Source of the DNA: JAFGTE01 sp043800105 | GTDB lineage: Bacteria; Patescibacteriota; Gracilibacteria; UM-FILTER-43-11 | Length of the DNA: 19,205 nucleotides | NCBI GenBank assembly: GCA_043800105.1 | Contig: JAZDNJ010000096.1 | Span: 1-19,205 of the forward strand | Direction of reading: 5' to 3' | Shown here: piece by piece, positions 7,564 to 14,579 of the stretch | Layout: every line of letters begins with the position of its first letter | Position numbering within the stretch: the stretch's first letter is position 1 | The notes under the pieces: generated by a model | Told to the model about the DNA's origin: nothing | What the model saw: only the letters and a program-made list of their open reading frames with translations | The model's database searches: none | Program-made: the position numbers and the translations under genes

Positions 7564-7582
7564 GTCCGGTGTTACACCGGAC
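7564..7582 (-). promoter_or_regulatory. Perfect stem-loop in the rplK-rplA gap
   Basis: GTCCGGTG-TTA-CACCGGAC is a perfect 8-bp stem with a 3-nt loop, between the rplK stop (7602) and the rplA start (7538). No U-run follows in the direction of transcription, so it is not a standard terminator. It could be an mRNA processing or stability element, or part of a ribosomal-protein leader; L1 binding is a possibility, not shown. Confidence 0.5.
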
Positions 7583-7601
7583 TCCCACAAAATAAAATGT
7601 C

Positions 7602-8027
7602 TTATTTTTCAACCGTAATGCCCATACTGCGGGCGGTTCCGGCAATAATATTCATAGCGTGTTCAACATCATTGGCATTCAGATCCTCCATCTTTTTTTC
7701 GGCAATTTCACGGAGCTGGTTCTGTGTCAGATTGCCCACCTTAACCTTCTGAGGTGTCCCGCTGCCGCTTTTTAAATTCAGTGCTTTTTTGATCAGCGTG
7801 GAGGCAGGAGGCATCTTGGTGATAAAACTGAATGAGCGGTCTTCGTAAACCGAAATAACCACCGGGATCAGCGTATCGCCCTGCTCCCTGGTTTTTTCGT
7901 TAAACTGGGTGCAGAAGTCCTGAATATTGACGCCGTGCTGGCCAAGGGCTGAACCTACCGGAGGCGCGGGGTTGGCTTTTCCGGCGGGAATCTGCAGCTT
8001 GATGATTTTCATTACTTTTTTTGCCAC
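7602..8027 (-). CDS. rplK: 50S ribosomal protein L11
   Basis: uL11 builds the GTPase-associated centre at the base of the L7/L12 stalk. The 141-residue length is standard. The N-terminal IIKLQIPAGKANPAPPVG with SALGQHGVNIQDFC and the C-terminal rRNA-binding domain ending GTARSMGITVE are all typical. The start chosen is a GTG at 8027, giving MAKKVMKIIKLQIPAG as in other L11 proteins; an ATG five codons later is possible. It lies 12 nt after an orphan membrane-anchored gene that separates it from nusG, an uncommon arrangement. Confidence 0.98.
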   Translation of the reverse strand: MAKKVMKIIKLQIPAGKANPAPPVGSALGQHGVNIQDFCTQFNEKTREQGDTLIPVVISVYEDRSFSFITKMPPASTLIKKALNLKSGSGTPQKVKVGNLTQNQLREIAEKKMEDLNANDVEHAMNIIAGTARSMGITVEK

Positions 8028-8039
8028 TGGAATGAGAAA

Positions 8040-8663
8040 TTAAATAGTATTGTTAACCGAAGACATGTAATTATTTACCAAATTTTTTATGAAGTCAAAG
8101 GCCTGGATTGATTTTTTACTGTATTTGAATCCGAAAACGATATCCTCAACCTGCGAAAGCAAAAAACCATTCGAAGGGTTCTTCGGGTCGTTGTAAAAAA
8201 GGCTGTTATAACCATAATCACCGGTTTCGTTGATACCGGCTTCTGAGCCAAGCTGATCAATCATGGCAAGCTTCAGATTCAGATAAGTGATACTCCCCTG
8301 ACCAACAGGCCCGTGTATTTCATATACGTAAATCGGCAACTGCCCCTGCGCGTCTGTGCCAACCAGCACATTTTTGTAGATACTCACATTGGCCAGCCCG
8401 CTGAGGTCGAAGGTTTCGAAAAGTTCCGTGGATCGTGTTCGCTTTTCAATGGAGTATGCGCTTGGCAGTCCGCCCTGATCCAGAATCTGTTTGGTTATAT
8501 TGGGGTAGTTAATGACTTCCGGAGCTATTGCGGCTCCTTCTTTCTGTGACGGTATGGAAGGTTTTGGCATCGGTATCCCATCAGGAAGATTTACAAAGTA
8601 ATCCGCTAAAGCGAATAGTGCTATCACCGCCAAAAACAATATTGCAAGCTGCGCTTTCTTCAT
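8040..8663 (-). CDS. Orphan membrane-anchored extracytoplasmic protein between nusG and rplK
   Basis: A 207-residue protein of unknown function. The start is taken at the ATG at 8663, 1 nt after the nusG stop. It gives MKKAQLAILFLAVIALFALA, a typical anchor or signal sequence; the reading frame is open further upstream, but that part is the antisense-like tail inside nusG. A Pro-rich linker (PDGIPMPKPSIPS) follows the helix, then a folded domain rich in Tyr, Asn and Gly with no motif I recognise. There is no Cys lipobox. The tight spacing to nusG on one side and rplK on the other makes it part of the transcription/translation operon, although its predicted location is outside the cytoplasmic membrane. 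Confidence 0.8.
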   Translation of the reverse strand: MKKAQLAILFLAVIALFALADYFVNLPDGIPMPKPSIPSQKEGAAIAPEVINYPNITKQILDQGGLPSAYSIEKRTRSTELFETFDLSGLANVSIYKNVLVGTDAQGQLPIYVYEIHGPVGQGSITYLNLKLAMIDQLGSEAGINETGDYGYNSLFYNDPKNPSNGFLLSQVEDIVFGFKYSKKSIQAFDFIKNLVNNYMSSVNNTI

Positions 8664-8664
8664 C

Positions 8665-9210
8665 CTACTTCTTTTTAACCTGAGTAAAGTCCAGTTCAAT
8701 CGGTGTTTCACGATCAAAGATGGAAACAAGTACTTTCACTTTGCCTTTTTCCGGGTCGATCTTATCGATAATCCCCTCGTAATTGGCAAATGGGCCGGAA
8801 TTAATAATGACGTGGTCACCCCTGATGAAGTCGATTTTGAAGGTTACTTCGTCACCGCCAACTCTTTTCTGGATAACGCCAAATTCTTCGGGGGTCACGG
8901 GCACCGGAATATTGCCTGATCCGACGAAGCCTGTCACATTAGGTGTATTACGCACCACATACCAGGAATCATCCGTCACGATCATCTCCACAAGTACATA
9001 CCCCGGAAAAATCCGCTTTTTCTCCTGCACGGGATCACCCCTCTTGATCACCACCTGGGTCTCTTTAGGAACCTTAACATCAAAAATGTAGTCCTGCATG
9101 TTAAGGGCTTCTATACGCTGTCTCAGCGCTTTTTCCACAGCATCTTCGTAACCTGAATAAGTATGCAGAACATACCAGTTACGACCTGTATTTTTTGCCT
9201 GTTTTGCCAT
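8665..9210 (-). CDS. nusG: Transcription termination/antitermination protein NusG
   Basis: NusG binds RNA polymerase and suppresses pausing, couples it to ribosomes and, with Rho, assists termination. The 181-residue protein shows the NGN domain (NWYVLHTYSGYEDAVEKALRQRI, about 11-33; IFPGYVLVEM, about 67-76) and a C-terminal KOW domain (about 125-175). Start is the ATG at 9210, without a Shine-Dalgarno, 58 nt after secE. The secE-nusG-rplK-rplA order is the conserved bacterial one, except for the inserted gene after nusG. Confidence 0.98.
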   Translation of the reverse strand: MAKQAKNTGRNWYVLHTYSGYEDAVEKALRQRIEALNMQDYIFDVKVPKETQVVIKRGDPVQEKKRIFPGYVLVEMIVTDDSWYVVRNTPNVTGFVGSGNIPVPVTPEEFGVIQKRVGGDEVTFKIDFIRGDHVIINSGPFANYEGIIDKIDPEKGKVKVLVSIFDRETPIELDFTQVKKK

Positions 9211-9268
9211 TTACATTATTTATTGAAAATTGAAGATTAAATAAGTCGGCTCAGAAATGACCCCCCGA

Positions 9269-9448
9269 TTAAAGCGACAACAGAACGCGGATAGCCCAGG
9301 CGAACAATTGGTCAAGAAAGCCCAAAACAACGGCCGAAATGATCATAAAAATGAAAACAATGGTCGTGATCCGGATCCCCTGCTTTCTGGTAGGCCAGGT
9401 TACATTATTCAGCTCCGCCAAGCTGTCTCTTAAATATTTTTTTATCAT
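9269..9448 (-). CDS. secE: Preprotein translocase subunit SecE (59 residues)
   Basis: SecE is the essential clamp of the SecYEG channel. The minus-strand frame from the ATG at 9448 to the TAA at 9269 encodes 59 residues: an amphipathic N-terminal helix MIKKYLRDSLAELNNV, the SecE signature VTWPTRKQ (16-23), and one membrane helix (about 28-48). This matches the short single-helix SecE of most bacteria, and the position directly before nusG is the conserved one. No clear Shine-Dalgarno is present. Confidence 0.95.
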   Translation of the reverse strand: MIKKYLRDSLAELNNVTWPTRKQGIRITTIVFIFMIISAVVLGFLDQLFAWAIRVLLSL

Positions 9449-9478
9449 TGTGTGTACTCTTAAAAAGCCGGCACGACT

Positions 9479-9507
9479 AAACTAGCAGATTTGCTTTTTT
9501 TGCGCAA
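9479..9507 (-). promoter_or_regulatory. Weak candidate promoter before secE
   Basis: On the minus strand, TTGCGC (9502-9507), a 17-nt spacer and TAGTTT (9479-9484) preceded by TGC, an extended -10 feature. The hexamers match poorly (3 of 6 each), so the cluster may instead be transcribed by read-through from the SLOG gene that ends at 9519. Confidence 0.3.
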
Positions 9508-9518
9508 GCTAATTTGTT

Positions 9519-10112
9519 TTATTCGCCTTTGCCGCTTTTGAGCACCCTTTCGTCTTCGGTAACCGGCCTGGGGAATTTTGTGAGCCTTTCCAGCACCTTG
9601 GCGACAAGCCTCTTTGGTTCGGAATCAAAAATCACGTAATCTTCCACTTTGCGGCCGCAGATATCAAGAATCTTATCAACGTGATCTGAAACGCCGCCGG
9701 TTCCGGTCAGTACTCCGACAATTTTCATGTCATCGAAGGCGACTGTAAATTCGTTCAGGGTGCCCACACCTCCCCCCATCACAATGATCGCGTCCACGCT
9801 TCTGATATTGATCAGGTCGCGCTCCATAAGGCCCATGCCCGTGTAGATAATGATATCGTAATTGTCTTTCGGTGATTTGTAGGTTTTTGTATGTTCCTCT
9901 TCGCTGAAAGCGGGTGAAATCCCCATGGTCAGACCACCAACATTTTTGGCTCCGTAAGCGGCTTCATCCGGCAGTCCCGGGCAGGCCCCGTTCACCAGAA
10001 TGCAGTCCGCTTTGGCGATTTCCTGTCCGATTTCAATCGCCTTTTTGATGTTTTCCTGAACTTTGATGGTTGGACCCTGAGCGGACCCCATAACGCCGAT
10101 TCGGTATTTCAT
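9519..10112 (-). CDS. SLOG/LOG-superfamily Rossmann protein (TIGR00725-like)
   Basis: A 197-residue cytosolic protein. The N-terminus IGVMGSA opens a Rossmann-like fold, and the GGGVGTLNEF segment (113-122) is the variant of the PGGxGTxxE nucleotide-binding loop found in the LOG/'lysine decarboxylase-like' and DprA-related SLOG families. Upstream are NGACPGLPDEAA and MERDLINIRSVDAIIV, as expected for this group. Relatives include nucleotide 5'-monophosphate phosphoribohydrolases (cytokinin-activating LOG) and uncharacterised nucleotide sensors; which applies cannot be decided from sequence. It has its own predicted promoter (10132-10160) with a leader of about 12 nt and no Shine-Dalgarno, and is divergent from the PBP gene. 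Confidence 0.85.
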   Translation of the reverse strand: MKYRIGVMGSAQGPTIKVQENIKKAIEIGQEIAKADCILVNGACPGLPDEAAYGAKNVGGLTMGISPAFSEEEHTKTYKSPKDNYDIIIYTGMGLMERDLINIRSVDAIIVMGGGVGTLNEFTVAFDDMKIVGVLTGTGGVSDHVDKILDICGRKVEDYVIFDSEPKRLVAKVLERLTKFPRPVTEDERVLKSGKGE

Positions 10113-10131
10113 ATTTTTTTGTTTTCATACT

Positions 10132-10160
10132 ATTTTAGCACAAATAATGGCTTTTTACAA
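10132..10160 (-). promoter_or_regulatory. Promoter of the SLOG gene
   Basis: On the minus strand, TTGTAA (10155-10160), a 17-nt spacer and TAAAAT (10132-10137) with an extended -10 TGC. The start point would be near 10125, giving a leader of about 12 nt before the ATG at 10112. Its -35 overlaps a possible plus-strand -35 TTTACA (10154-10159) for the divergent PBP gene. Confidence 0.6.
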
Positions 10161-10194
10161 TAATCTGGGCTCAAAATACAAGTTCTGCTAGAAT
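10154..10194 (+). promoter_or_regulatory. Candidate promoter elements of the PBP gene
   Basis: Two readings are possible. One is TTTACA (10154-10159), 17 nt, TACAAG (10177-10182), starting near 10189 and giving an almost leaderless mRNA for the ATG at 10193. The other is an extended -10, TGCTAGAAT (10186-10194), which overlaps that ATG and would favour the ATG at 10223. Confidence 0.4.
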
Positions 10195-12526
10195 GATGGC
10201 CGTTAACCGAAATCAAAAAACGATGCTCAAGATTTCTTATTCCTCTTATCAGACAACACTAAAAGGGGGCCACACCAAGAGCCGGATCATCATTCTGATA
10301 ATTTTCGTTTTCGCAGCTTTTTCGGTTATTTTTGTCCGTCTTTTTCAGCTGCAGATACTCCGGCATGACACGTACCTGGCAATTGCCGAGGAACAGCATT
10401 TCGGAGCGATTGATCTGCCCGCGAGACGCGGTGATATTTATGTGAAGGACACTCATTCGGGGGAACTGTCCAAGCTGGCAACCAACACTACACTTGACCT
10501 GCTTTATGTGGATCCGATGGTGGCCGATAATAAGCCGGAAATAGCCTCTAAACTGACGCCCATCATTTTTACGGAAGAGGAATATAACGCCTGCCTCGAA
10601 GATCCGGAAAGCTGCTTTTTCAACGTCAAACAGGAAAAGAGCATTGAAAGTCTGATCGTCCCGGATACCATCTGGGATATTGAGACAGGTACGATCAAAA
10701 AAACTGAATCAGTCAGGGAGGAGGAAGTTGATTATAAATCGTACAGTACGATGCTTCAGGAAATATCGGAGGACATTCTGGCCAAGATATCCAAATCGGA
10801 AGTCGATTTTGTTATTCTTCGCCGTGACGCCGAAGACGAGCTGATGGCTGACATCATCAACGAGCGCCTGCCGGGCATTTTTGTGGATTCAGAACGCTTC
10901 CTGGTTTACGGCGACCCAACGCTGGTCCCGGAATCCCAGTTGCCTGCTGTGTCCAAGACCCTGGCCACTTATCTTGACGAAATGCCGTCAACGATTGAGG
11001 CTAAGCTTACCCGCCGCCAGGTTCGTTACGTTTTTTTGAAGAATAAGCTCAGCCCTGAAGCTTCACGACAGATTGAAAGTCTTGACCTAAAGGGGGTGGT
11101 GCTTCTGCCGGAACACTGGCGTTTTTATCCGGAGGGCGAATTGGCGTCACATCTGGTAGGCTTTATCAACCGTGAGAACACAGGCCAGTATGGTATTGAG
11201 GGCTATTTCAATATTGAGCTGGAGGGGAAAAAGGGCGCCATTTACGCCGAAAGTGACCCGTTCGGCCGGCAGATTACCGTGAGCGATACGAAAATTGTGA
11301 ACGCGGTGGATGGCGATACTATTGTCCTGACAATCGACCGTGTCGTTCAGAAAGAAGTCGAAAAAATCCTGAAGGAGAAGGTGGGAGAATATAAGGCTGA
11401 CAGCGGCCAGATCGTTATTATGAATCCGTTTTCCGGCGCCATTGTTGCCATGGCTAATTATCCCACTTTTGACCCCAATATTTATACCGAATCCTACACG
11501 CTTCGTAAGCTGGATCTGAAAAACGGGGAAAAGGTCTATCCAACGACCCCTGTTTTCAAAAAAGACGAACGCGGGCAGTACGTACCAATCGGTACTGAGG
11601 ATCTGAATAATAATGAAATCGAAAAATTTGTTTACGAAAACCGTTTTGGCCCCGGAGTTTTCAAAAACAAAATAATCAGCGAATATTATGAGCCGGGTTC
11701 CGTTTTCAAGCCGATTATAATGGCGATCGCTCTCGACGCAAAAGAGGTGGAACCCCAAACCACTTTCAACAATGACGGCCCCTTGCTGATTGACGAATTT
11801 GAAATCAAGAACGCCACAGGTATTTACGGCGGCATCACCACAATGACTCAGGTACTTGAGCAGTCTCTCAACACTGGTATGGCCTGGGTATCCAAAAAAC
11901 TCGGAAAACGGCTGATGTATAAGTATCTAAAGGATTTTGGCTTCGGGGAATATACCAACATAAAGCTGGAAGGTGAAACAAAGGGGGCCGTTGATTATTA
12001 TAATCACTGGTCAAAGGCCCAGCTTTTAACCACTTCCTTTGGTCAGGGAATTGTTGTCACACCGCTGCAGATGGTCGCCGCGTGGGCGGCACTCGCCAAC
12101 GGCGGCAAACTGATCCAGCCTTATATTGTGGATTCCGTGATCCGCGGTAATGAAGTTATTAAAACAGAGCCGGAAATAATCCACCGGGTTATTTCGGAAG
12201 ACACTTCCAGCATTATTTCTTCTATGCTTGTTTCGGTTGTCCGCGGTTACCACGGACGGGCTGAAATCCCCGGTTACCTTGTGGCCGGCAAGACAGGCAC
12301 CGCGCAAATTGCCGGCAAGTACGGACAATACGAAAAAGGTGAAGGAGCCACTATTACCTCTTTCGCCGGTTATTTTCCGGCCACCAAGCCTCAATTTGTT
12401 GTTCTGGTCAAACTGGACCGGCCGCGTATCGGAGAAGGAACATGGGGTGAAACGACAGCCGCGCCCGCCTTTAAACAGGTCGCGGAATTCCTGATCGATT
12501 ATTATAGTATTCAGCCAAGCTCTTAA
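10193..12526 (+). CDS. Class B penicillin-binding protein (FtsI/PBP2-type peptidoglycan transpeptidase)
   Basis: Cross-links peptidoglycan by D,D-transpeptidation outside the membrane, in division or elongation. One membrane helix lies at about residues 31-49. A 'pedestal' region follows, with the PARRGDIY motif (about 75-82). The transpeptidase domain has catalytic SVFK (S503-K506), SLN (558-560) and KTGT (700-703), all intact. At 777 residues it is much larger than E. coli FtsI (588): the active serine is about 200 residues further in, due mainly to acidic inserted sequence at about 95-280, plus an insert before the SVFK motif. The start at 10193 is the most upstream ATG; the ATG at 10223 is possible, given the extended -10 overlapping the first. 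No Shine-Dalgarno for either. I do not choose between FtsI and PBP2, as no mrdB/ftsW or division genes are adjacent. The tandem Ddl and sugar mutase in this window serve the same pathway. Confidence 0.92.
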   Translation: MMAVNRNQKTMLKISYSSYQTTLKGGHTKSRIIILIIFVFAAFSVIFVRLFQLQILRHDTYLAIAEEQHFGAIDLPARRGDIYVKDTHSGELSKLATNTTLDLLYVDPMVADNKPEIASKLTPIIFTEEEYNACLEDPESCFFNVKQEKSIESLIVPDTIWDIETGTIKKTESVREEEVDYKSYSTMLQEISEDILAKISKSEVDFVILRRDAEDELMADIINERLPGIFVDSERFLVYGDPTLVPESQLPAVSKTLATYLDEMPSTIEAKLTRRQVRYVFLKNKLSPEASRQIESLDLKGVVLLPEHWRFYPEGELASHLVGFINRENTGQYGIEGYFNIELEGKKGAIYAESDPFGRQITVSDTKIVNAVDGDTIVLTIDRVVQKEVEKILKEKVGEYKADSGQIVIMNPFSGAIVAMANYPTFDPNIYTESYTLRKLDLKNGEKVYPTTPVFKKDERGQYVPIGTEDLNNNEIEKFVYENRFGPGVFKNKIISEYYEPGSVFKPIIMAIALDAKEVEPQTTFNNDGPLLIDEFEIKNATGIYGGITTMTQVLEQSLNTGMAWVSKKLGKRLMYKYLKDFGFGEYTNIKLEGETKGAVDYYNHWSKAQLLTTSFGQGIVVTPLQMVAAWAALANGGKLIQPYIVDSVIRGNEVIKTEPEIIHRVISEDTSSIISSMLVSVVRGYHGRAEIPGYLVAGKTGTAQIAGKYGQYEKGEGATITSFAGYFPATKPQFVVLVKLDRPRIGEGTWGETTAAPAFKQVAEFLIDYYSIQPSS

Positions 12527-12532
12527 ATAGCT

Positions 12533-12886
12533 TTATCTTGTGCCGTTTTTTCGCGCTTCAGAATACGGAACAAACATATCAGAATTTCCCATATATTCAT
12601 CTTCGACATAATCTGTCAGAGCGGCTTCAACGTCCTTACGGGAGGAACTAACAGGATTCAGCTCATCCAATTCAAGCAGAACTAATTCTGCCATGTGCGG
12701 TGAAACGGGAGATGTCAAATCGTCCCCGGAGCTGAGGGTAAGCAACTGAAGCTTCTGAACTTCATCTTCATACGCCTGCGGATCGTTCTTCCGGAGCGCC
12801 TGTAACTCTCGCACATGTTTCATACATTGTTCCATCTCGAACTCTGCGGCTTCAGATGGACTAAGTGGGGCAACTTTATTCCTCAT
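12533..12886 (-). CDS. Orphan small acidic protein
   Basis: A 117-residue acidic, soluble protein without signal peptide or membrane segment, and with no motif I recognise. A helical first half (EAAEFEMEQCMKHVRELQAL) is followed by an acidic, Ser-rich second half ending in a charged tail. It is convergent with the PBP gene (6-nt gap) and lies 22 nt after another orphan on the same strand, so the two are probably one operon. An AT-rich gap with a TATATT 13 nt before the ATG could act as its own -10. No Shine-Dalgarno. Confidence 0.6.
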   Translation of the reverse strand: MRNKVAPLSPSEAAEFEMEQCMKHVRELQALRKNDPQAYEDEVQKLQLLTLSSGDDLTSPVSPHMAELVLLELDELNPVSSSRKDVEAALTDYVEDEYMGNSDMFVPYSEARKNGTR

Positions 12887-12908
12887 AATGTTTAAAATTA
12901 ATATATTA

Positions 12909-13154
12909 TTAAATTTTATCAGACTTTGATGTTGCCGAAAGCGCGGTCAGCATCTGGAATCTGGCCTGTTCCACGGCTTCACGTGATAATCCCCTGAGCC
13001 ACAGGGGCAGTTCTCCGTGACCTTCTCCGCGAATCGCCAAGTCCATATCATGACTGGCTTCAACGAGCGCATCATTATCAAGCGTTTGCAGGTGAGCTAT
13101 GATTTGCCCTGCTTCAGCTTCAATTGCTGCATTACCTATTTTATCAGCTGTCAT
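12909..13154 (-). CDS. Orphan small helical protein
   Basis: An 81-residue protein of unknown function, predicted mostly helical and acidic, starting MTADKIGNAAIEAEAG and ending SATSKSDKI. The open frame continues upstream to an ATG at 13211, but the added residues are encoded by very AT-rich DNA that looks like a promoter region (TAATTT 8 nt before the ATG at 13154), so the inner ATG is preferred. It precedes the other orphan (12533-12886) and shows the same style of short, soluble, helix-rich sequence; a functional pair is possible. Confidence 0.55.
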   Translation of the reverse strand: MTADKIGNAAIEAEAGQIIAHLQTLDNDALVEASHDMDLAIRGEGHGELPLWLRGLSREAVEQARFQMLTALSATSKSDKI

Positions 13155-13314
13155 TTTAGTTAAAATTAGAATATTGGTATTTCTTTTATCATATTTTTCA
13201 TACCTGCGCAACTTTAAAATCAGGATTACCCATCGAGTCCTTTTCCACCTTGAAAAACACTAGTTACTGTTTAACTGTGATTTAGTTTTACCGGAGCACC
13301 TTATGGGAGTTTAT

Positions 13315-13336
13315 GAGAGAGAGAGAGAGAGAGAGA
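13315..13336 (+). repeat. Dinucleotide microsatellite (GA)11
   Basis: Eleven uninterrupted GA units, about 70 nt upstream of the TATAAT of the ATP-grasp gene. Tracts like this can change length by slipped-strand mispairing. Its position would allow an effect on promoter activity, but that is inference. Confidence 0.9.
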
Positions 13337-13404
13337 ATGATTAGCCTAAAGAATCGAAGTATATAAAGCAGGCTTAATAATTAGTCTATTCTAATAAAAC
13401 ACTG

Positions 13405-13410
13405 TATAAT
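13405..13410 (+). promoter_or_regulatory. TATAAT -10 box of the ATP-grasp gene
   Basis: A perfect TATAAT with no good -35 (TTAGTC at 18-nt spacing is the nearest). It overlaps the first in-frame ATG (13409), so translation should start at the ATG at 13421, only about 4 nt after the predicted start point. Confidence 0.55.
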
Positions 13411-13420
13411 GATGTTTTAT

Positions 13421-14431
13421 ATGAGAAGTGAACAAGTATTAGTACGGAAACTGGGCATCGTCACTAATCCATCACAGCTAGACGAACAAGACACATTTTT
13501 CCTCTTTGTGAATGAGGCTATTAAGCGAGACGGGTTAGAGGTTTACATTTTTGATGCAGATGACGTTCTAAGCAGAAATAGAGTTCGCACTAAATTGATT
13601 AAGGGTCCAATCCAATTTGCATCGAGGGAAAGATTAAATAGGAAAACAACCATTCAGAGTCTGAGTGATTTTGATCTTATATTCTTAAAGAAGAATCCTC
13701 CTGTTGATAAAGATTACAAGCTTCTGCTCGAAAAATTGTTCACTGAAAATGTTCCTACAGTTAACAGCGGGGAAGGCATTCAGAAGATGGGTAGTAAAGC
13801 CTATTTAAAGCATTTTTCTCAAATCACGCCAATGACCTTCTTTGCCAATGGCGTTCAGGAGGCTCTGGGATTTATTCGGAAAATAGGAAATTGCGTTATA
13901 AAACAAAGTGATAGCTATGGAGGAAAAGGGGTTGATCATATTCGTTTCAAATTCAATAAATACTATGGATACAAAGGCAGAAAAGAGACACTCTTATCTG
14001 AGAAGGCTGTCATAGAAATTATCGAGAAGTATTTAGGCTTATCCAAAGATAAAACTCTTTTGGTGGTGGAATATTTTTTGAGCGCACCTGAAAGAGGCGA
14101 CAAAAGAATCGTGATTCTTGAAGGGGATGTTTTAGGTTCGTATATTCGTTTGCCGGATGCCGAAAACGGAATGTGTGATGGCACTGATAATGGCGCAAGG
14201 CTTTACGACCCCACCAAGAGAGATCACGAGATTGTAAAAATGCTAAAGCCGCATCTGAAAAAGAACAATATTCAACTGGCAGCTTTAGATCTTTTAGTAG
14301 ACAAGGCAGGTGTGGAGCATCTTTCCGAGATTAATGTCTTCAATCCTGGCTTCTGTAATCTTGATGTGGTGCACCCTGAACTAAATATAGTGAAAAAGGT
14401 TGTTGATATGCTTTGTGCCAAAATGGCTTAA
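13421..14431 (+). CDS. ATP-grasp ligase, glutathione synthetase (GshB)/RimK-like
   Basis: A 336-residue cytosolic enzyme of the ATP-grasp fold, which activates a carboxylate as acyl phosphate for attack by an amine. The order of motifs matches prokaryotic glutathione synthetase. There is an N-terminal Rossmann-like domain, then VIKQSDSYGGKGV (ATP-binding lysine and glycine-rich loop), RGDKRIVILEGDVLGSYIRLP (compare GDKR in GshB), and a C-terminal metal-binding segment LSEINVFNPGF. The start is placed at 13421 because the two upstream in-frame ATGs fall in or at the TATAAT box. No glutamate-cysteine ligase is nearby, so the substrate is open: glutathione, another peptide, or a RimK-type protein modification. 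It is more AT-rich and Lys/Ile-rich than neighbouring genes and lies beside a tRNA gene, which would fit lateral acquisition. Confidence 0.85.
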   Translation: MRSEQVLVRKLGIVTNPSQLDEQDTFFLFVNEAIKRDGLEVYIFDADDVLSRNRVRTKLIKGPIQFASRERLNRKTTIQSLSDFDLIFLKKNPPVDKDYKLLLEKLFTENVPTVNSGEGIQKMGSKAYLKHFSQITPMTFFANGVQEALGFIRKIGNCVIKQSDSYGGKGVDHIRFKFNKYYGYKGRKETLLSEKAVIEIIEKYLGLSKDKTLLVVEYFLSAPERGDKRIVILEGDVLGSYIRLPDAENGMCDGTDNGARLYDPTKRDHEIVKMLKPHLKKNNIQLAALDLLVDKAGVEHLSEINVFNPGFCNLDVVHPELNIVKKVVDMLCAKMA

Positions 14432-14444
14432 ATAAGCAAAAATT

Positions 14445-14518
14445 GGAGCGGGTAACGGGAGTCGAACCCGTCTCATCGGCTTGGAAGGCCGAGATAATAG
14501 CCACTATACGATACCCGC
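14445..14518 (-). tRNA. tRNA-Gly (anticodon UCC)
   Basis: On the minus strand the acceptor arms GCGGGTA and TACCCGC pair perfectly. The anticodon arm is TCGGC-CTTCCAA-GCCGA, with anticodon UCC reading GGA/GGG. The T arm is ACGGG-TTCGACT-CCCGT, the discriminator is U, and the CCA end is encoded in the DNA (14445-14447). The D arm resembles other bacterial tRNA-Gly(UCC). It lies 61 nt downstream of the K+ channel gene on the same strand; a T-rich stretch follows it. Confidence 0.97.
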
Positions 14519-14579
14519 ATCGCCTTTACTACTTGGGTATTTTATTAGAATTCGACCCCAAAGACAATATCTTTTAATG

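Larger units (their letters stand above)
13155..13420. other. AT-rich intergenic region with GA repeat and -10 box
   Basis: A 266-nt divergent gap. It holds promoter-like AT-rich sequence for the minus-strand orphan near 13155-13200, an 11-unit GA microsatellite (13315-13336) and a consensus TATAAT (13405-13410) for the ATP-grasp gene. A 14-codon mini-ORF with a GGAG upstream (ATG 13303, TAG ending 13344) runs through the GA repeat as alternating Arg-Glu. I see no RNA gene here. Confidence 0.5.

Noticed and set aside
8664..8729. Upstream extension of the orphan anchored protein into nusG
   Set aside because: These 22 codons overlap the end of nusG, and the ATG at 8663, 1 nt after the nusG stop, directly yields a normal signal/anchor sequence.
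11147..11758. 203-codon minus-strand frame inside the PBP gene
   Set aside because: Antisense to the transpeptidase region including the active-site serine; no start signal and no family resemblance.
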